Shown here: positions 25,401 through 37,400 of the stretch, piece after piece
How positions within the stretch are numbered: the first letter of the stretch is position 1
How the letters are laid out: each line of letters opens with the position of its first letter
Origin: Cinclus cinclus
Taxonomy: Eukaryota > Chordata > Aves > Passeriformes > Cinclidae
Length of the DNA stretch: 64,000 nucleotides
Assembly (NCBI RefSeq): GCF_963662255.1
Contig: NC_085047.1
Span: 114,362,214-114,426,213, forward strand
Direction of reading: 5' to 3'
Made by a program: the position numbers and the translations under genes
The notes under the pieces: model-generated
Databases searched by the model: none
What the model was told of the DNA's origin: nothing
The model's input: the letters and a program-made list of their open reading frames with translations, nothing else

Positions 25401-28400
25401 CCTTGTGATTTCAGGGTCATTGTTTTTCAAACCTTGAACTGTCAACACTGATTCTCCAAGTCCAAACTGAGCCTCAGAGCCTGAACTCACTCCAGTTTTC
25501 TTAACTTTAAAGTATAAGCAACTTGTGAACACAGTGAGACAACTCATCTTTATAGTTAACAGAGGAATTGTAACTTTGTAGTACTGAGAACTAAAAACAC
25601 ACTTCTGCCATGAAGGTAGAATTACTTCTGCCCAGACCAGATGCAAAAACGTAGAGAGAAAGGAAAGTTATGCCCCATGCCCTGTTCTGGACCTGTTCAT
25701 GTTGTCTGAAAGGAGCACTGCAGATCCACAACAGCAGGGCAGGGTCTGGGAAGGACATAGGCCAGAATGTTCCAGACTGCTGGGCACGTCCTTCCCTGCC
25801 TGTTCAACTGCTTCTGCCTTAGTAGAGTTGATCCTTGTGGAAGTTTTTGGGATTCTGATCCAAGTCAGAATCCAAGCAATCCCTGCTCATCTACTCCTGC
25901 CCTATTTATATAGCTGCACTTGGCAAAATGATGAATTTAGCCCCACAAAGTAAGAAATCACATGAAGTTTGCACATATAGCAATGGCATAATAAGCACAA
26001 TATCCTTGGGTGAAAACACAGGGTATCTAATTTCCTTATTTTGTTTCCTATCAATAAAGTGCTCTACAAATGGAAATCTGTCAACAGACCTCCACAAACT
26101 TTCCCCACAAGAGGCTGCTAATGAAACTGGGAATTACTGATGTGCCAGGCAAGGGGGTGGAACTTTCTGCAAACTCATTGAAGGATGGGGAGTTAAAAGC
26201 TCCACAAGCATAGGCAGAGAATGAATTTGTAGTGCTGCCTAAATATAAATAATAATATGAATAACCCCACTGTCACAGCCACACCGGTGCTGATAAAAAG
26301 GATCTTAATGCTGAGAGCCACCAGTTACTATTTCTGAAGTTTTCCAGCTCAGTGCAATAATGGGCAAACAGCTTTGTACTGAAAACATCTGACAATCACT
26401 GAACGAGATGCTGATACCCATCCACTGGGCAGCTTTATTGATTTTTTATAGAATTAGAGAATAGCTTGGGTTGGAATAAACCTTGAGATCATTTCTCTCC
26501 GAGCTGCGGGCACGGACACCTTCCCCTATCCCAGGGAAGAACACTCCCAGGGATGGAGAGTCACATCATCCCTGTACCAGTGCCTCGCCACCCTTTTCCA
26601 CCAACAATTTCTTCTTAATACCAAGTCTAAACCTGCTCTCGGAACGCCTTTCTTACTGGTTTATCCAGCCCTAAAGGGCCGGGAGGTGCAGAGGAATTCC
26701 TCGCTCCCATCACCGGTGTGGCAGTGACATCCTGTGGCGGCAGTGGCGATCGCCCGGCGGGCTCTGATAGCCACCATCCCTCCATCCATCCCTCCATCCA
26801 TCCCTCCATCCATCCATCCATCCATCCATCATCCATCCATCCATCCATCCATCCATCCATCCATCCATCCATCCATCCATCCATCCACAACCCTGGGGTT
26901 TGCATGGGGTTTGCATGGGGATTTTGGGGGGGGGGGGGGTTTATGGGGTTTGGCAGAGTTTTTTGGGGTTTTCATGGGGTTTTGTGGGGTTTTTATGGGG
27001 TTTTCATGGAGTTTTCATAGGGCTTTGTGGAGTTTTCATGGGGTTTTTTGGGGGGGGTTTATGGGGTTTGGCGGAGTTTTTTGGGGTTTCCATGGGGTTT
27101 TGTGGGGTTTGCATGGGGTTTTTATGGAGTTGTGATAGGGCTTTGTGGGGTTTTCATGGGGTTTTTAGGGGGGTTTATGGGGTTTGGCGGAGTTTTTTGG
27201 GGTTTTCATGGGGTTTTTTGGGGTTGTTATGGAGGGGTTGTGGGGTTTTCATAGGCTTTGCATGGGATTTTTTGGGGGAGGGTTATGGGTTTTTGCGGAG
27301 TTTTTTGGGGTTTTCATGGGGTTTTTTGGGGTTGTTATGGAGGGGTTGTGGGGTTTTCAAAGGGTTTGCATGGGATTTTTTTGGGGGAGGGTTATGGGTT
27401 TTTGAGGAGTTTTTTTGGGTTTTCATGAGGTTTTGTGGGGTTTGCAAGGGGTTTTGTGAGGCTTTTGGGGGGGTGTGGGGTTCTCATGGGGTTTTGTGGG
27501 GTTTGCATGGGGTTTTCGTGGAGTTTTGATAGGGCTTTGTGGAGTTTTCATGGGGTTTTGTGAGGCTTTTGGGGGGGGTTGTGGGGTTTTCATGGGGTTT
27601 TGTGGGGTTTGCATGGGGTTTTCATGGAGTTTTGATAGGGTTTTGTGGGGTGTTCATAGGTTTTGTGGGGTTTTTATGGGGTTTTCACAGAGATTTGATA
27701 GGGTTTTGTGGGGTTTTCATGGGGCTTTGTGGGGTTTTTATGGGGTTTGTGGGGTTATGCAGGGATTTGATGGGGTTTTCATGGGGTTTTGTGGGATTTT
27801 GATGGGGTTTTGATGGAGTTTTATGGGGTTTTGATGGGGTTGTCACCACTGTGGGATCAGAGTTTTCACCGCCTGCTGCGAGGCCTGGAGCTCACATTGC
27901 ACTGGGGATGCCATGGACAAATTGAGATGAATTTTTTAAAATCTAGGCACATAAATTTTCACCTCTGAGGCTTGGATTAGCCTCCCCGTGTTTCTTAGGA
28001 AGAAATCCCAAAATTATTGGCTACCTTGATTTAGAGGTTAGCTAGAGTGCCTTCCTTATGAGACATTCTGTATTTCTAGTCCTGAAAGCAGTAGGGCTGA
28101 GTTTACTTTACAATTAAATTAGTAATATTTTTAATTACAGGTCTAGTATTTCGGTAAAGTTTAGAACTTCATAAGTTAATTATGCTTGTCTTGCTGCTCT
28201 TGGCATAAGCAGTCTAATACTAATGTCTCTGAATTAGATTGAGCTATATGGAGACCTATTTGAAAGTCTTGAAACCTTCATCCCTAAGGTCAGTGTCCTT
28301 CCCTGGATGCTGTCCCCCATCCCTCTGCTGTCCCCACAAGCTCACACAGCTCCCTGACTTCTGGGATTATGGATGCCAGGACAAGGACACTGGCACGTCC

Positions 28401-31400
28401 CTCTTGCCACCCTGCAGCAGCCTCAAAAAGTTTTCCCACATCATCTGACTTACCTTATTTCATTTTGGTAAGTAGATCCTGAGAATGGGAAAAAAAATAA
28501 AAAATAAAAAGGTGGTTAAAATGCAGGAAAATAAAATTTAAAACTTCTGTAACTTCTCTAAGAGTTCCAGCTACCACAGAAGCATCTCTCCACCCTGTTT
28601 GCAAAACTGGGCAGCCCTGTAGAGCATCTTACATGGAAACAGGAATTAGGCACACAGCACTGAAAATACACTTCAATAAAGAACCTTTAAATGTCTTTAA
28701 AAATGAATGCACTCCCAAAAATCATGACCCCCTGGGAGTTAATGTGAAGTGCTGACACTGATTGGAATAAATTTAAGAGAGAAACATGATGGTGAAATTA
28801 AAGAGGATGTTAAACAGCTCATAGTTAAGAGCAGGATCTGCCTGCTCAGTCTTCTGCTTACAGGTCTTTGTGCAGCAGCAGCATCAGAGCTGACACAAGT
28901 AGATTTATGTCCAATCAAAACCATTTTTTAATGTACAGACCAGCTGTGAAGATCCACTCACCTCTCCTCTTTAGGCAGCAGCGCACAGCAACCACAATAA
29001 TAACGATCAGGAGAACAATACCAAGAAATGAAAGCACAACTGCAAGTACAATAACCCACGTGCTCCTGTTGTCTTCACTGTAATCATTTTCTGTTAAATT
29101 AAATGGAGAAACATTGGACTATCAGAGGCTCAAGACATCCTTTTCTGTGAGACGTTATTAAGTGCTTGGTGAATATTTAACAAGGAGTCTGTGTCTTCCA
29201 AATGACAGACTCTGTATTTATGGATGGCACCCAAGAATTTAAAATATTCCCGAATTCAAATCCTTTATTGCAGTTGTAACTTTTCCCACTGCTACTTCTC
29301 TTCTGAAAAGCACAGGGTTGCAACCTCCAAACTTAACTTAATTTTATAATTATGCTGGGCCTCCCAGAGTCCTTTGAAAGCATTTGGAGAGAGGTGTTAA
29401 GATTCAGTTTTGGAGTCCATACTGCAGATCCTGAGTATCTTGCCTGGCTGCCCTTGTTAGTGGAGAGAAGATAGGTATTATGGGCTATAATTAATTTGAT
29501 CAAATGTGTATGCATCCATTTTAATAAGCTGAACTGCTTTGAAAAAAAGTTCATTTCTCCCCATACTCCACATCAATAGTCGTAGGTGATTGTTAGTATA
29601 GTTAGTGATCTCTAGCCTGGAAAAATCATTTTCTAATCAATTCCATCTTAGGATTTCTCTCAATGATTTCAACAAGTGTTTGATTTTGGGATGTGCTTGG
29701 TGGGACACCTGTTCCTCACCTAAAGAGAACCAAAGAGCAAAATCAGTGAAGCTACTGACCCATGCTCTCTGCAGTATTCTCACCTTTAACTTATTCCTTC
29801 ATCTTTGCCGTAATCTACAGGGTTAAATGAGGGGATTTAAGGATGATTCAATGTCTTGCTGAAATCAGTTGCTATGACCAAGCAGGGCTCCCACGTGCAC
29901 ATTTTTAAAAATACCTTGCATTTAGAATTCTAGAATCATGGAATGATTTGGGTTGGAATGGACCTCAAAGATCACTCAGTTCCACCCCCTGCCATGGGCA
30001 GGGACACCTTCCACCATCCCAAGTTGATCCAAGCCCTGGCCTTGGACACTTCCAGGGATGGGGAATATTTCTCAGGCAGCTGGATGTACAAGGAAGATGC
30101 CAGTTGTGCTTGTCGCATCACCCTGTCCCTTGGTTTGACCAAATATTCCAGAAGCACCTCCAATTTGGCTTCCCTTTGGAAAGCAGCCCCAAAACACTTT
30201 TGACAGTTGTTTAGAAACAATCTTCCAATCCAAATTACAAGTGTGAGGCACATCCAGATTTGGCACAGTTCTGTCCCATGGGTTTATGATTGTCTTTTCT
30301 TCATTCAAGGTCTGAGTTAAGAGTTCCATGGCTGACAGCCTCTGGGAAAGGAACCACAGGAATGAGGGTGACTGGGACTGCTCAAGGCTGGGGCAATTCC
30401 CCTGATGTGGGAACCAGGTTTACCTGTGGCAGGGAATACACAAGAACCCCTTTCTATTTACAAATCTTCCTGGGTGCATGTTTGGGGTTTGGAGGTTTCA
30501 GACTGAAAAGATAGAGTACCAGAGCCTCCGACAAAGCTTGAACCTCTGCCAGGAATCTGCTTTCTCCAAAGCTCAGGTCATTATCATTAAGCAATTTGTT
30601 CCAGTCTTCTCTAATCCTAATGCTCAATCAGCATGTTTGGAATTTCTTCTATTAGGAAAAAAACAAGCCCTCAGTAGCCTGAAAATTAGCAGTAAATCCT
30701 GTAGGCTGCCATCAGCTGATGATAAACTTGTTCATAGTGTTTTTATCTAGAAGTACAGCAACAGAAATGTACAGTTTAGTATATTTTGTTCCACAGAGAT
30801 GCCATGGGGATTCCGAGATGACTAAAATATGAATGACATCTATTTAGCTCGAGGGGAAGGCTTAACCCTAGTGAGAAGGGAGGACCTAAACACACCTGCA
30901 CCATCCCATTCCTGCAGGCTGGCTGCCACACCAAGGTATTTCACTCCCTTTCTGGGTCAGGTTATGTGCCAAGAGATTTATGGAGCTGAAGCCAGAAGGA
31001 TAGGGTATAACACAAACACTCCCAAAGCTTCAGCATTTTTGTGTTTCTGCAGTTTTGGAGGATGCAGAAAGAAACTGGAGCTGGGTATGAATCAGGAGCT
31101 GCCAGGTGAACACACAAGCAGGGCTGCAAGGGAGGGGCACGAAGGTGTGAAGGTACTAAATCCCTTTGAGTCCATTTGGAAATCCAAACCAAGTTCCGTG
31201 AAGTGTTTGGTGTGGACAGAGCTACTTCCTCATTCCACAGGGCCCATCCTCTGCTGCCATCCCGACCTCTGGCTCCTCCAAAAGCTGTCCAAACATTGAC
31301 TTTGACAAAGCGTCTGCAGAAAAGGGGATTTTCCCAGGCAGGCGCTGGTGACCAGTGAGGAACGAGAGACTGGAAAATCCTGCGCGTGGCTTCTTGGACA

Positions 31401-34400
31401 CTTTGGAGCTTTTCTGGCTGAGTTGAAAAGCAAAGGATATCCAGGCTCGTGGGAGACTCTCTGTCCTCAACTTCTGCAGGTCAAAAGCCACAGGAATTCA
31501 ACACCAAAGCCAAAGACAGCTTGGACCCAGCTAAGGAATTCCACCATGGATCCCATTCCAAGTAACAGCTCTGTGAATGTATCTCCTGGGATAACTCTGT
31601 AGGAGTTCCCAAATCTCAGGCTCAGCCAAACACCACTGTAGGAAGAGTGAATGACACAAAAATGCATCACTTTGTAAGGAAAGGCTGACCCAGAGGTGCA
31701 GGAAGGTGGGATATTCCCTCACCAGGGGCTGCTGCCTGGAGAGGGCTCCAATTTTCGGTAGTTCTTGTATTGCTTGAGAGGAACGAGGAGGAATTTGATT
31801 CCCCCAGCTTTTAAGTGAAGGGGAAAACTGATATTTCAGTTATTTTGGGAAGGATTTCTTACACGTTTGCAGTTGCTGGTGCTCTTTCCCAACAGCCAGC
31901 TAAGGTTGAGCCTGTATATGAAAACTGGGACAAGCTCTTAGATTTTGAGTGTGATGTATATATTATATACCTTCCTGTGTCATGAATGCCATGCTTTTAT
32001 TTCATTCTGATCATTTAAAGACTCCAGATTCTCCTATCCTGTCAAATTTTGAGTGCCTGCTGCTGCTGCACAATGGTATTTCCAAAGAGAAATCAATGAT
32101 GGTCCTATACAATCACTAATTTTACACTAATAGTGCTTCATGACATCAGTTTTTCTCCTCTTCTGATTTGCAGGGAGTAGCTATGGAAACATCACAAATG
32201 AGTGGGTAGGGGAATTTATTAATTTCCTCAGGATAGTCCTATTTTGCTTAGTCAGTAATTAAGATCAATGTGACTACAAAAGGCTATGGTAAGGATGGTA
32301 AAATGACCTTTTCCAACTGCATTAGCAAGCAAGCACTTTTGAAAAAGGCCTGCTAATAATGATCCATACCGAAAACAAAGGGCACAGCCATTCAATCTTC
32401 TCAGTTGTTTATGTGTCAAAATGTCTGTACCAAACCCCTCATTGATATCCTGTGAGGATGTTCTGTATGTGCCTCCTTCACCCATTGCAGAAGAAGAATC
32501 AGTTCATCAAGAGAAGCTGTCAGCATGATTACAACCTTAGCAAAAATATTTAGAGTTATCAAAGGCCTTGCTAAATGCTCTGGAGAGATTTTCAGGCTTG
32601 GATTAAAGCAACTTTCAATTTCCTTAAGTAAAAGCCAGTACAAAGCAACCTAATATACTGACCCAAAAATTCCATATATGTTAGTATAGAATTTATTTTG
32701 GGTTGTGTGCAGAAACTGGGAGGTTTTGTTTTTTTTCCAAATCAGGGGTAAAACTGATATTGTATATGATAGAGATCAATTTCACATGAGGCCTTGGCTC
32801 TGTAAGAAATTAAGTTAATATGACAGGCATGCTCTGATCGAGGATATTTAAGATCTAAATTCCTTGGGTGTTTTCTTGGTCAAGGAGCACAGGTTGGTTT
32901 TCCTAGCAGTGAATCCACAGGAGTCAGAGGCAGATATTTGTCAGAGGCTTTGTCTTGCTCAGTCCTACCTTGGGCTTCATGGTTCATTAGACTGGTAAAA
33001 GTACATTTAACCCTACCTATACATCATGCTGTGACTCCTGGCTCTGAATTCCACGCCCCAGAGGATTTCATTTGCAAATAAACAACTTTTTTACAGCAAA
33101 ACGAACCAGAACAAAACACACAGCTCTGAGTACAGGCGGTACAGTAGGGGAAAAGCACAACAAACATTCACTTACCCGTGGCAGAGTTGTCAAAAATAAG
33201 AGTTACAGTTGCATTCTGAGGGCTGGGGAGTGCTTCTATGTCAGCTAAACAAGTCAAAACCTCCGTGTCCGTCGGAGTCAGAGTTAAGGTGCTCAGGGCA
33301 TTGTGGAGGTCATGAGATCCTGGACTTTGCTGGGTAACATAGCTCGACTTATCAACCAAAGAGTCATTTCTCATCCAGGTAATGTCTGGAGCTGGAGCCC
33401 ATCCTAAGGCTTCGCAAACAATCTCAATTGTTTGGTTCTCTTTTACTGTTAAGGTGCTATTTTTGATGAGTAAAGATCCATTAACTGTGGGAGGGAAAAG
33501 ATGTTTTTTGTTCCTTCAGAATGTTTTGCTGCATTGCTTCCCTGCTGGTGGTTTTAAATCTTATCTGGCTACCCAGAAATAGCTATGCCTTGAGATATGA
33601 AGTGGAAAACAATTATTAATACAGATATAACATATGCATGATGGAAACATGCAGATATTTCAACTACATGGGCCCATTACCCAATGTGTCTAAAGCACAA
33701 GTCTCAGCTTCCAGTGCCTTTCCAATAAAAAGCAGGAAATTGCTCTTTTTAGCCATCTTGACACATATGCAGCTGGAGGACAACATAATGAAATAACACT
33801 CTCTAAGTTTTAAATATGCTCAGGTGACATAAGAAGAGGTTTACAGACAGGTGATGAGATGTCATCACTGCACCAAGCCCCTCCTTGAGAAATGGATGGT
33901 GCCTGGTGGTGACATCCTGCTTTCCTGGCTGCAGGCTGGTAAGGAATAAGAGATGGAACAGGAAAGGACATGGGGAGTTATCACCTTTGCTATTGGCACT
34001 CTGCATGTGACTCTAAAACCTGCTCAGGCAGTAAAATTAGGATGAGGAGGGCAAGGAGGCAAAGGATGGTAAATGAGAGCATGTACTCCTTCCCAGGGGT
34101 AACTTGAGCAGCTCCTCAGAGGATTCCCTGAAGCGCAGCACGATGAAACAGCTTTTTGCTGGTGGCTATACACACCTTGCACAGAGAGGAAGGCAAAGTT
34201 GTTGTCGCTGGGCTGCTGGATGCTGCACTCAATCCTGCCAGAGTCACTCAGCTGGGTGTCGTGGATGATCAGCTCCGAGGTGAACTGGTCCCCACTGGTG
34301 TAGTTGTGGGAGGTGAAGCGCTCTGTGGTTTCCACAGAGCCCTGGGAGCTGATGACAGTGAGGACAGGACTGCCCTTGGAGAGCCAGATGAGGACTTTCC

Positions 34401-37400
34401 ATCCTGCAGACACCGTGCAGTTGAACCGTGCCTCCGAGCCAGCCAGGACCGTGGCATTCTCAGGCCCTTTTGTGATGGAGTAACAAAAGCCCAGGCCTGT
34501 GAGGGAACCAAAACCAGTCCATAAATACTGAATAACACTGAAAATGGTTAGCTTTTTTCTTCTGCCTTCACTCAGAGTCAGGACTGAAGGCTCACGAGAC
34601 AGATTTCTTGTTCAGACTTGGCTGTTTATTAAATCTTATCTAAAGTACAGAGAATTCTTCAGCACTTCTAGCTGTCAAGCCCAAAGCAAGAAAATGGAGG
34701 TGAATTTACCTAGTTACAAGGTCTTTTAAAGGATAACTATCCAATTAAGAGCTAACATCTATATTATTTACACTTTTGACCCAATAACCAAACACCTGTG
34801 ACCCACAGTGTAGCAAACTATCCAACCAAAAACTACTACCTGAAACTAGGAAGAAGAAGGAAAAAGAAGGAAGAAACAATGTCCAAGAACCTCCATCTTG
34901 TCCCATACCTATTACTGTATTCTAAAACCCCAGATTCCAAGCCCTTCACCATGTGAAAGCACACACTTCTATTCTAGCTACACACCCATGACTCCAACCC
35001 TGTCACTCAGATTTGGAATCTTTCTCCAAGGCCTCAGGTCAAAAGCACTGTTCTCCTGGGGGTCGGTGTCAGAAAGCACAGAGAACTCCCAGGCTTCAGG
35101 TTTCCAACAATACACCACCAGAAGAGGTGGTTGGATAGTGTAAAATAATTTAACTGGCTCAGAGACTGAGGTGTGCAATCTAACCTTTCAGTTCCTGCTT
35201 AGATTAAGTGGTTTTCTTTAAAAATGCCTTTAACTATTTCATCTTTCCTTCCCCCATTTCAAAATCGCCTGTTTCTCTTCAGGAATTCACTGACTACCAT
35301 TTTGTTGAGATAAAAAAATTCCACTTTTAAATAGGAAAATACATGAGTTGCCTAGACTTTAAATAATTAAAGGAGTGTGTAACCAGTCCCTTTTCCATAC
35401 CTTGGATTGCCACTGATTTTTTACAGCCCCGTCATTTATCCTTCAGTGCTCTTTCCCCTATTGCTCAACCATTGTCACATACATTGTGATGTATTTCTTC
35501 TAAAGCCTTTCTCAGGCTCCCTGTTAACCAGAAGTGCTGTAACTCTTCAGTTTTAACTCCTTGAAAGTAAGTGGGAATTTTGGCTAATATTTTTCAGAGC
35601 TGAAAGTTCCCAACAAAGCAATCTTGTTTTCCTTTCTTCCTCATAGACCCAGGGCCTCCCATTGCCAACCCCACCAACTGCACAGGGCCTCATCCAGGAA
35701 TATTTTGAATCCAAGCATGGAGATTTAGCTCACTGCAGACCCACCAGTCCTCACCAGGGGAACATTCCTGCTGAGGGAGCACCAGGACTGCCAGTGGTGC
35801 CCCAATGGTTCCAGCTGAGCTCTGCACGATGACAGCAATTAGACACTGCAGTCCATGGCAGTCTAATTAAAACCCCGTACCCCCAAAATTGGCCTGAGAA
35901 TAATTATTCAATTATGTTCCAGGAGAAAGGAAGTCTGAAATGATCATCACTCCCTTGCTAAGAGCATTCAGGACAATGAAGTTTTGTTCACACCAAGATT
36001 TTTAGATAGTTTATTCATTAAGGGATTAGCTATAAATTATTTTTAAAAACCCACATTTTTCTTTCGGTCAGCAGCTGATGTGAGAGAAGGACACACTGTT
36101 TTTTACCCAAGAGGGGTGTTGGATGGTTTTATAAATGGAACCAGAGCCCACTCTCAGTGATGACCCTGCAACCAGTGCCTCAGTGAGCTGCACCCAGGGC
36201 ACAGGGTCTGGAATCTCACCGCTCCATTGCCCAGACCTTTTTGCAGTTCCCAGCCCAGGTTTAACCACTGTATATCCAACCAGGTTGGTGCCAGGAATTG
36301 TTCTTTAATATAAATAGCTCCTTTCTTTCCTCCCACCCAGCACAAGCATTTACAGACTTCTTTGTTTTGCAGGATTGTGCAAACCTCTCTCTCCTTGGTT
36401 CTGTGTAGGGCTGACTCTGAGCTCTGTCATATTTACAAAAACCTTCACAAAAATTTTCCACCTTTCTGGGTTATGTTACCTCTGCCATGCACCTCCAAGT
36501 ATATCTGTGTGTGAGCAACAAAACATTAAATGAAAAGCAAACTTTGCCTACTCTGATAATTAATAAAGCCAGATAAGATTAAGTAAATCACATTTCTGTT
36601 CAAATTAAAATTTACCCACTCTGCCCCTCTTAATGCAAACTGTTCTCTGTGCACTTGGAATTTATTTCCATGCCTGTGCAAACACTTCACTTTTTCAAGG
36701 AGCTGTGGTCTGCCAGGGCTCTGAATAAATGATGCAACTTCCAGGACAATGCTTGCTGTTAATTAATCTTTAAGGATTTATCCTTAAACAGGAATAATCA
36801 GCAATCATTTGCTCTAAAAATGATTGGTTATGTCAGTTTTGCCGTCTTCAGACATTCAGGGCAGTGTAGGCAGGTAGGTATGAGTTAATCATTTATCTAT
36901 GATGATTACTTTTTATCAGTCCATAGGTAAGGGAGGATCTCTTCTTCCACCAACCACGTCTGCTGGAGCAATAAATGATCTTTCCCTGATTGCTGCCCCA
37001 TAGGGAATAGGTCCCTGAGCCCAGCATGGGCATCCTCTGGGAGGCAGAAGGACTGAGGAGTGGGACATAAGCTCTCTTCCATTCACATCCCAGCCCCAGC
37101 ACAACCAGTAAAGGAATTTCACCAGCTTTCTCCACCTGCTGCCTGAATGCTTTTGATGATTTTGCCTTTGCTTCTTTATCTTCTTGCTTGTATTGCTTGT
37201 CCTGCACATGGAGTCCTGAACCAACAGCACATTCCATTGTCCAGCCCGTGTACAAACACTGATAAAGTCACCTGTGGGAGGTCACAGAGGACATCCATGG
37301 CAAAATGGGATCCAAACCCAGCTACCAATGCCTTAAGGTCCTTTTGCTGGACCTTGACTCATGCACGGAGTGGGGGGGGATAAAAATGTTAGTGCTGGTT

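Noticed and set aside
26734..27813. Several long Trp/Gly/Phe-rich or Pro/Ser/His-rich open frames over the CCAT and G-rich arrays
   Set aside because: They arise from repeats lacking stop codons in several frames at once and have no start or splice context.
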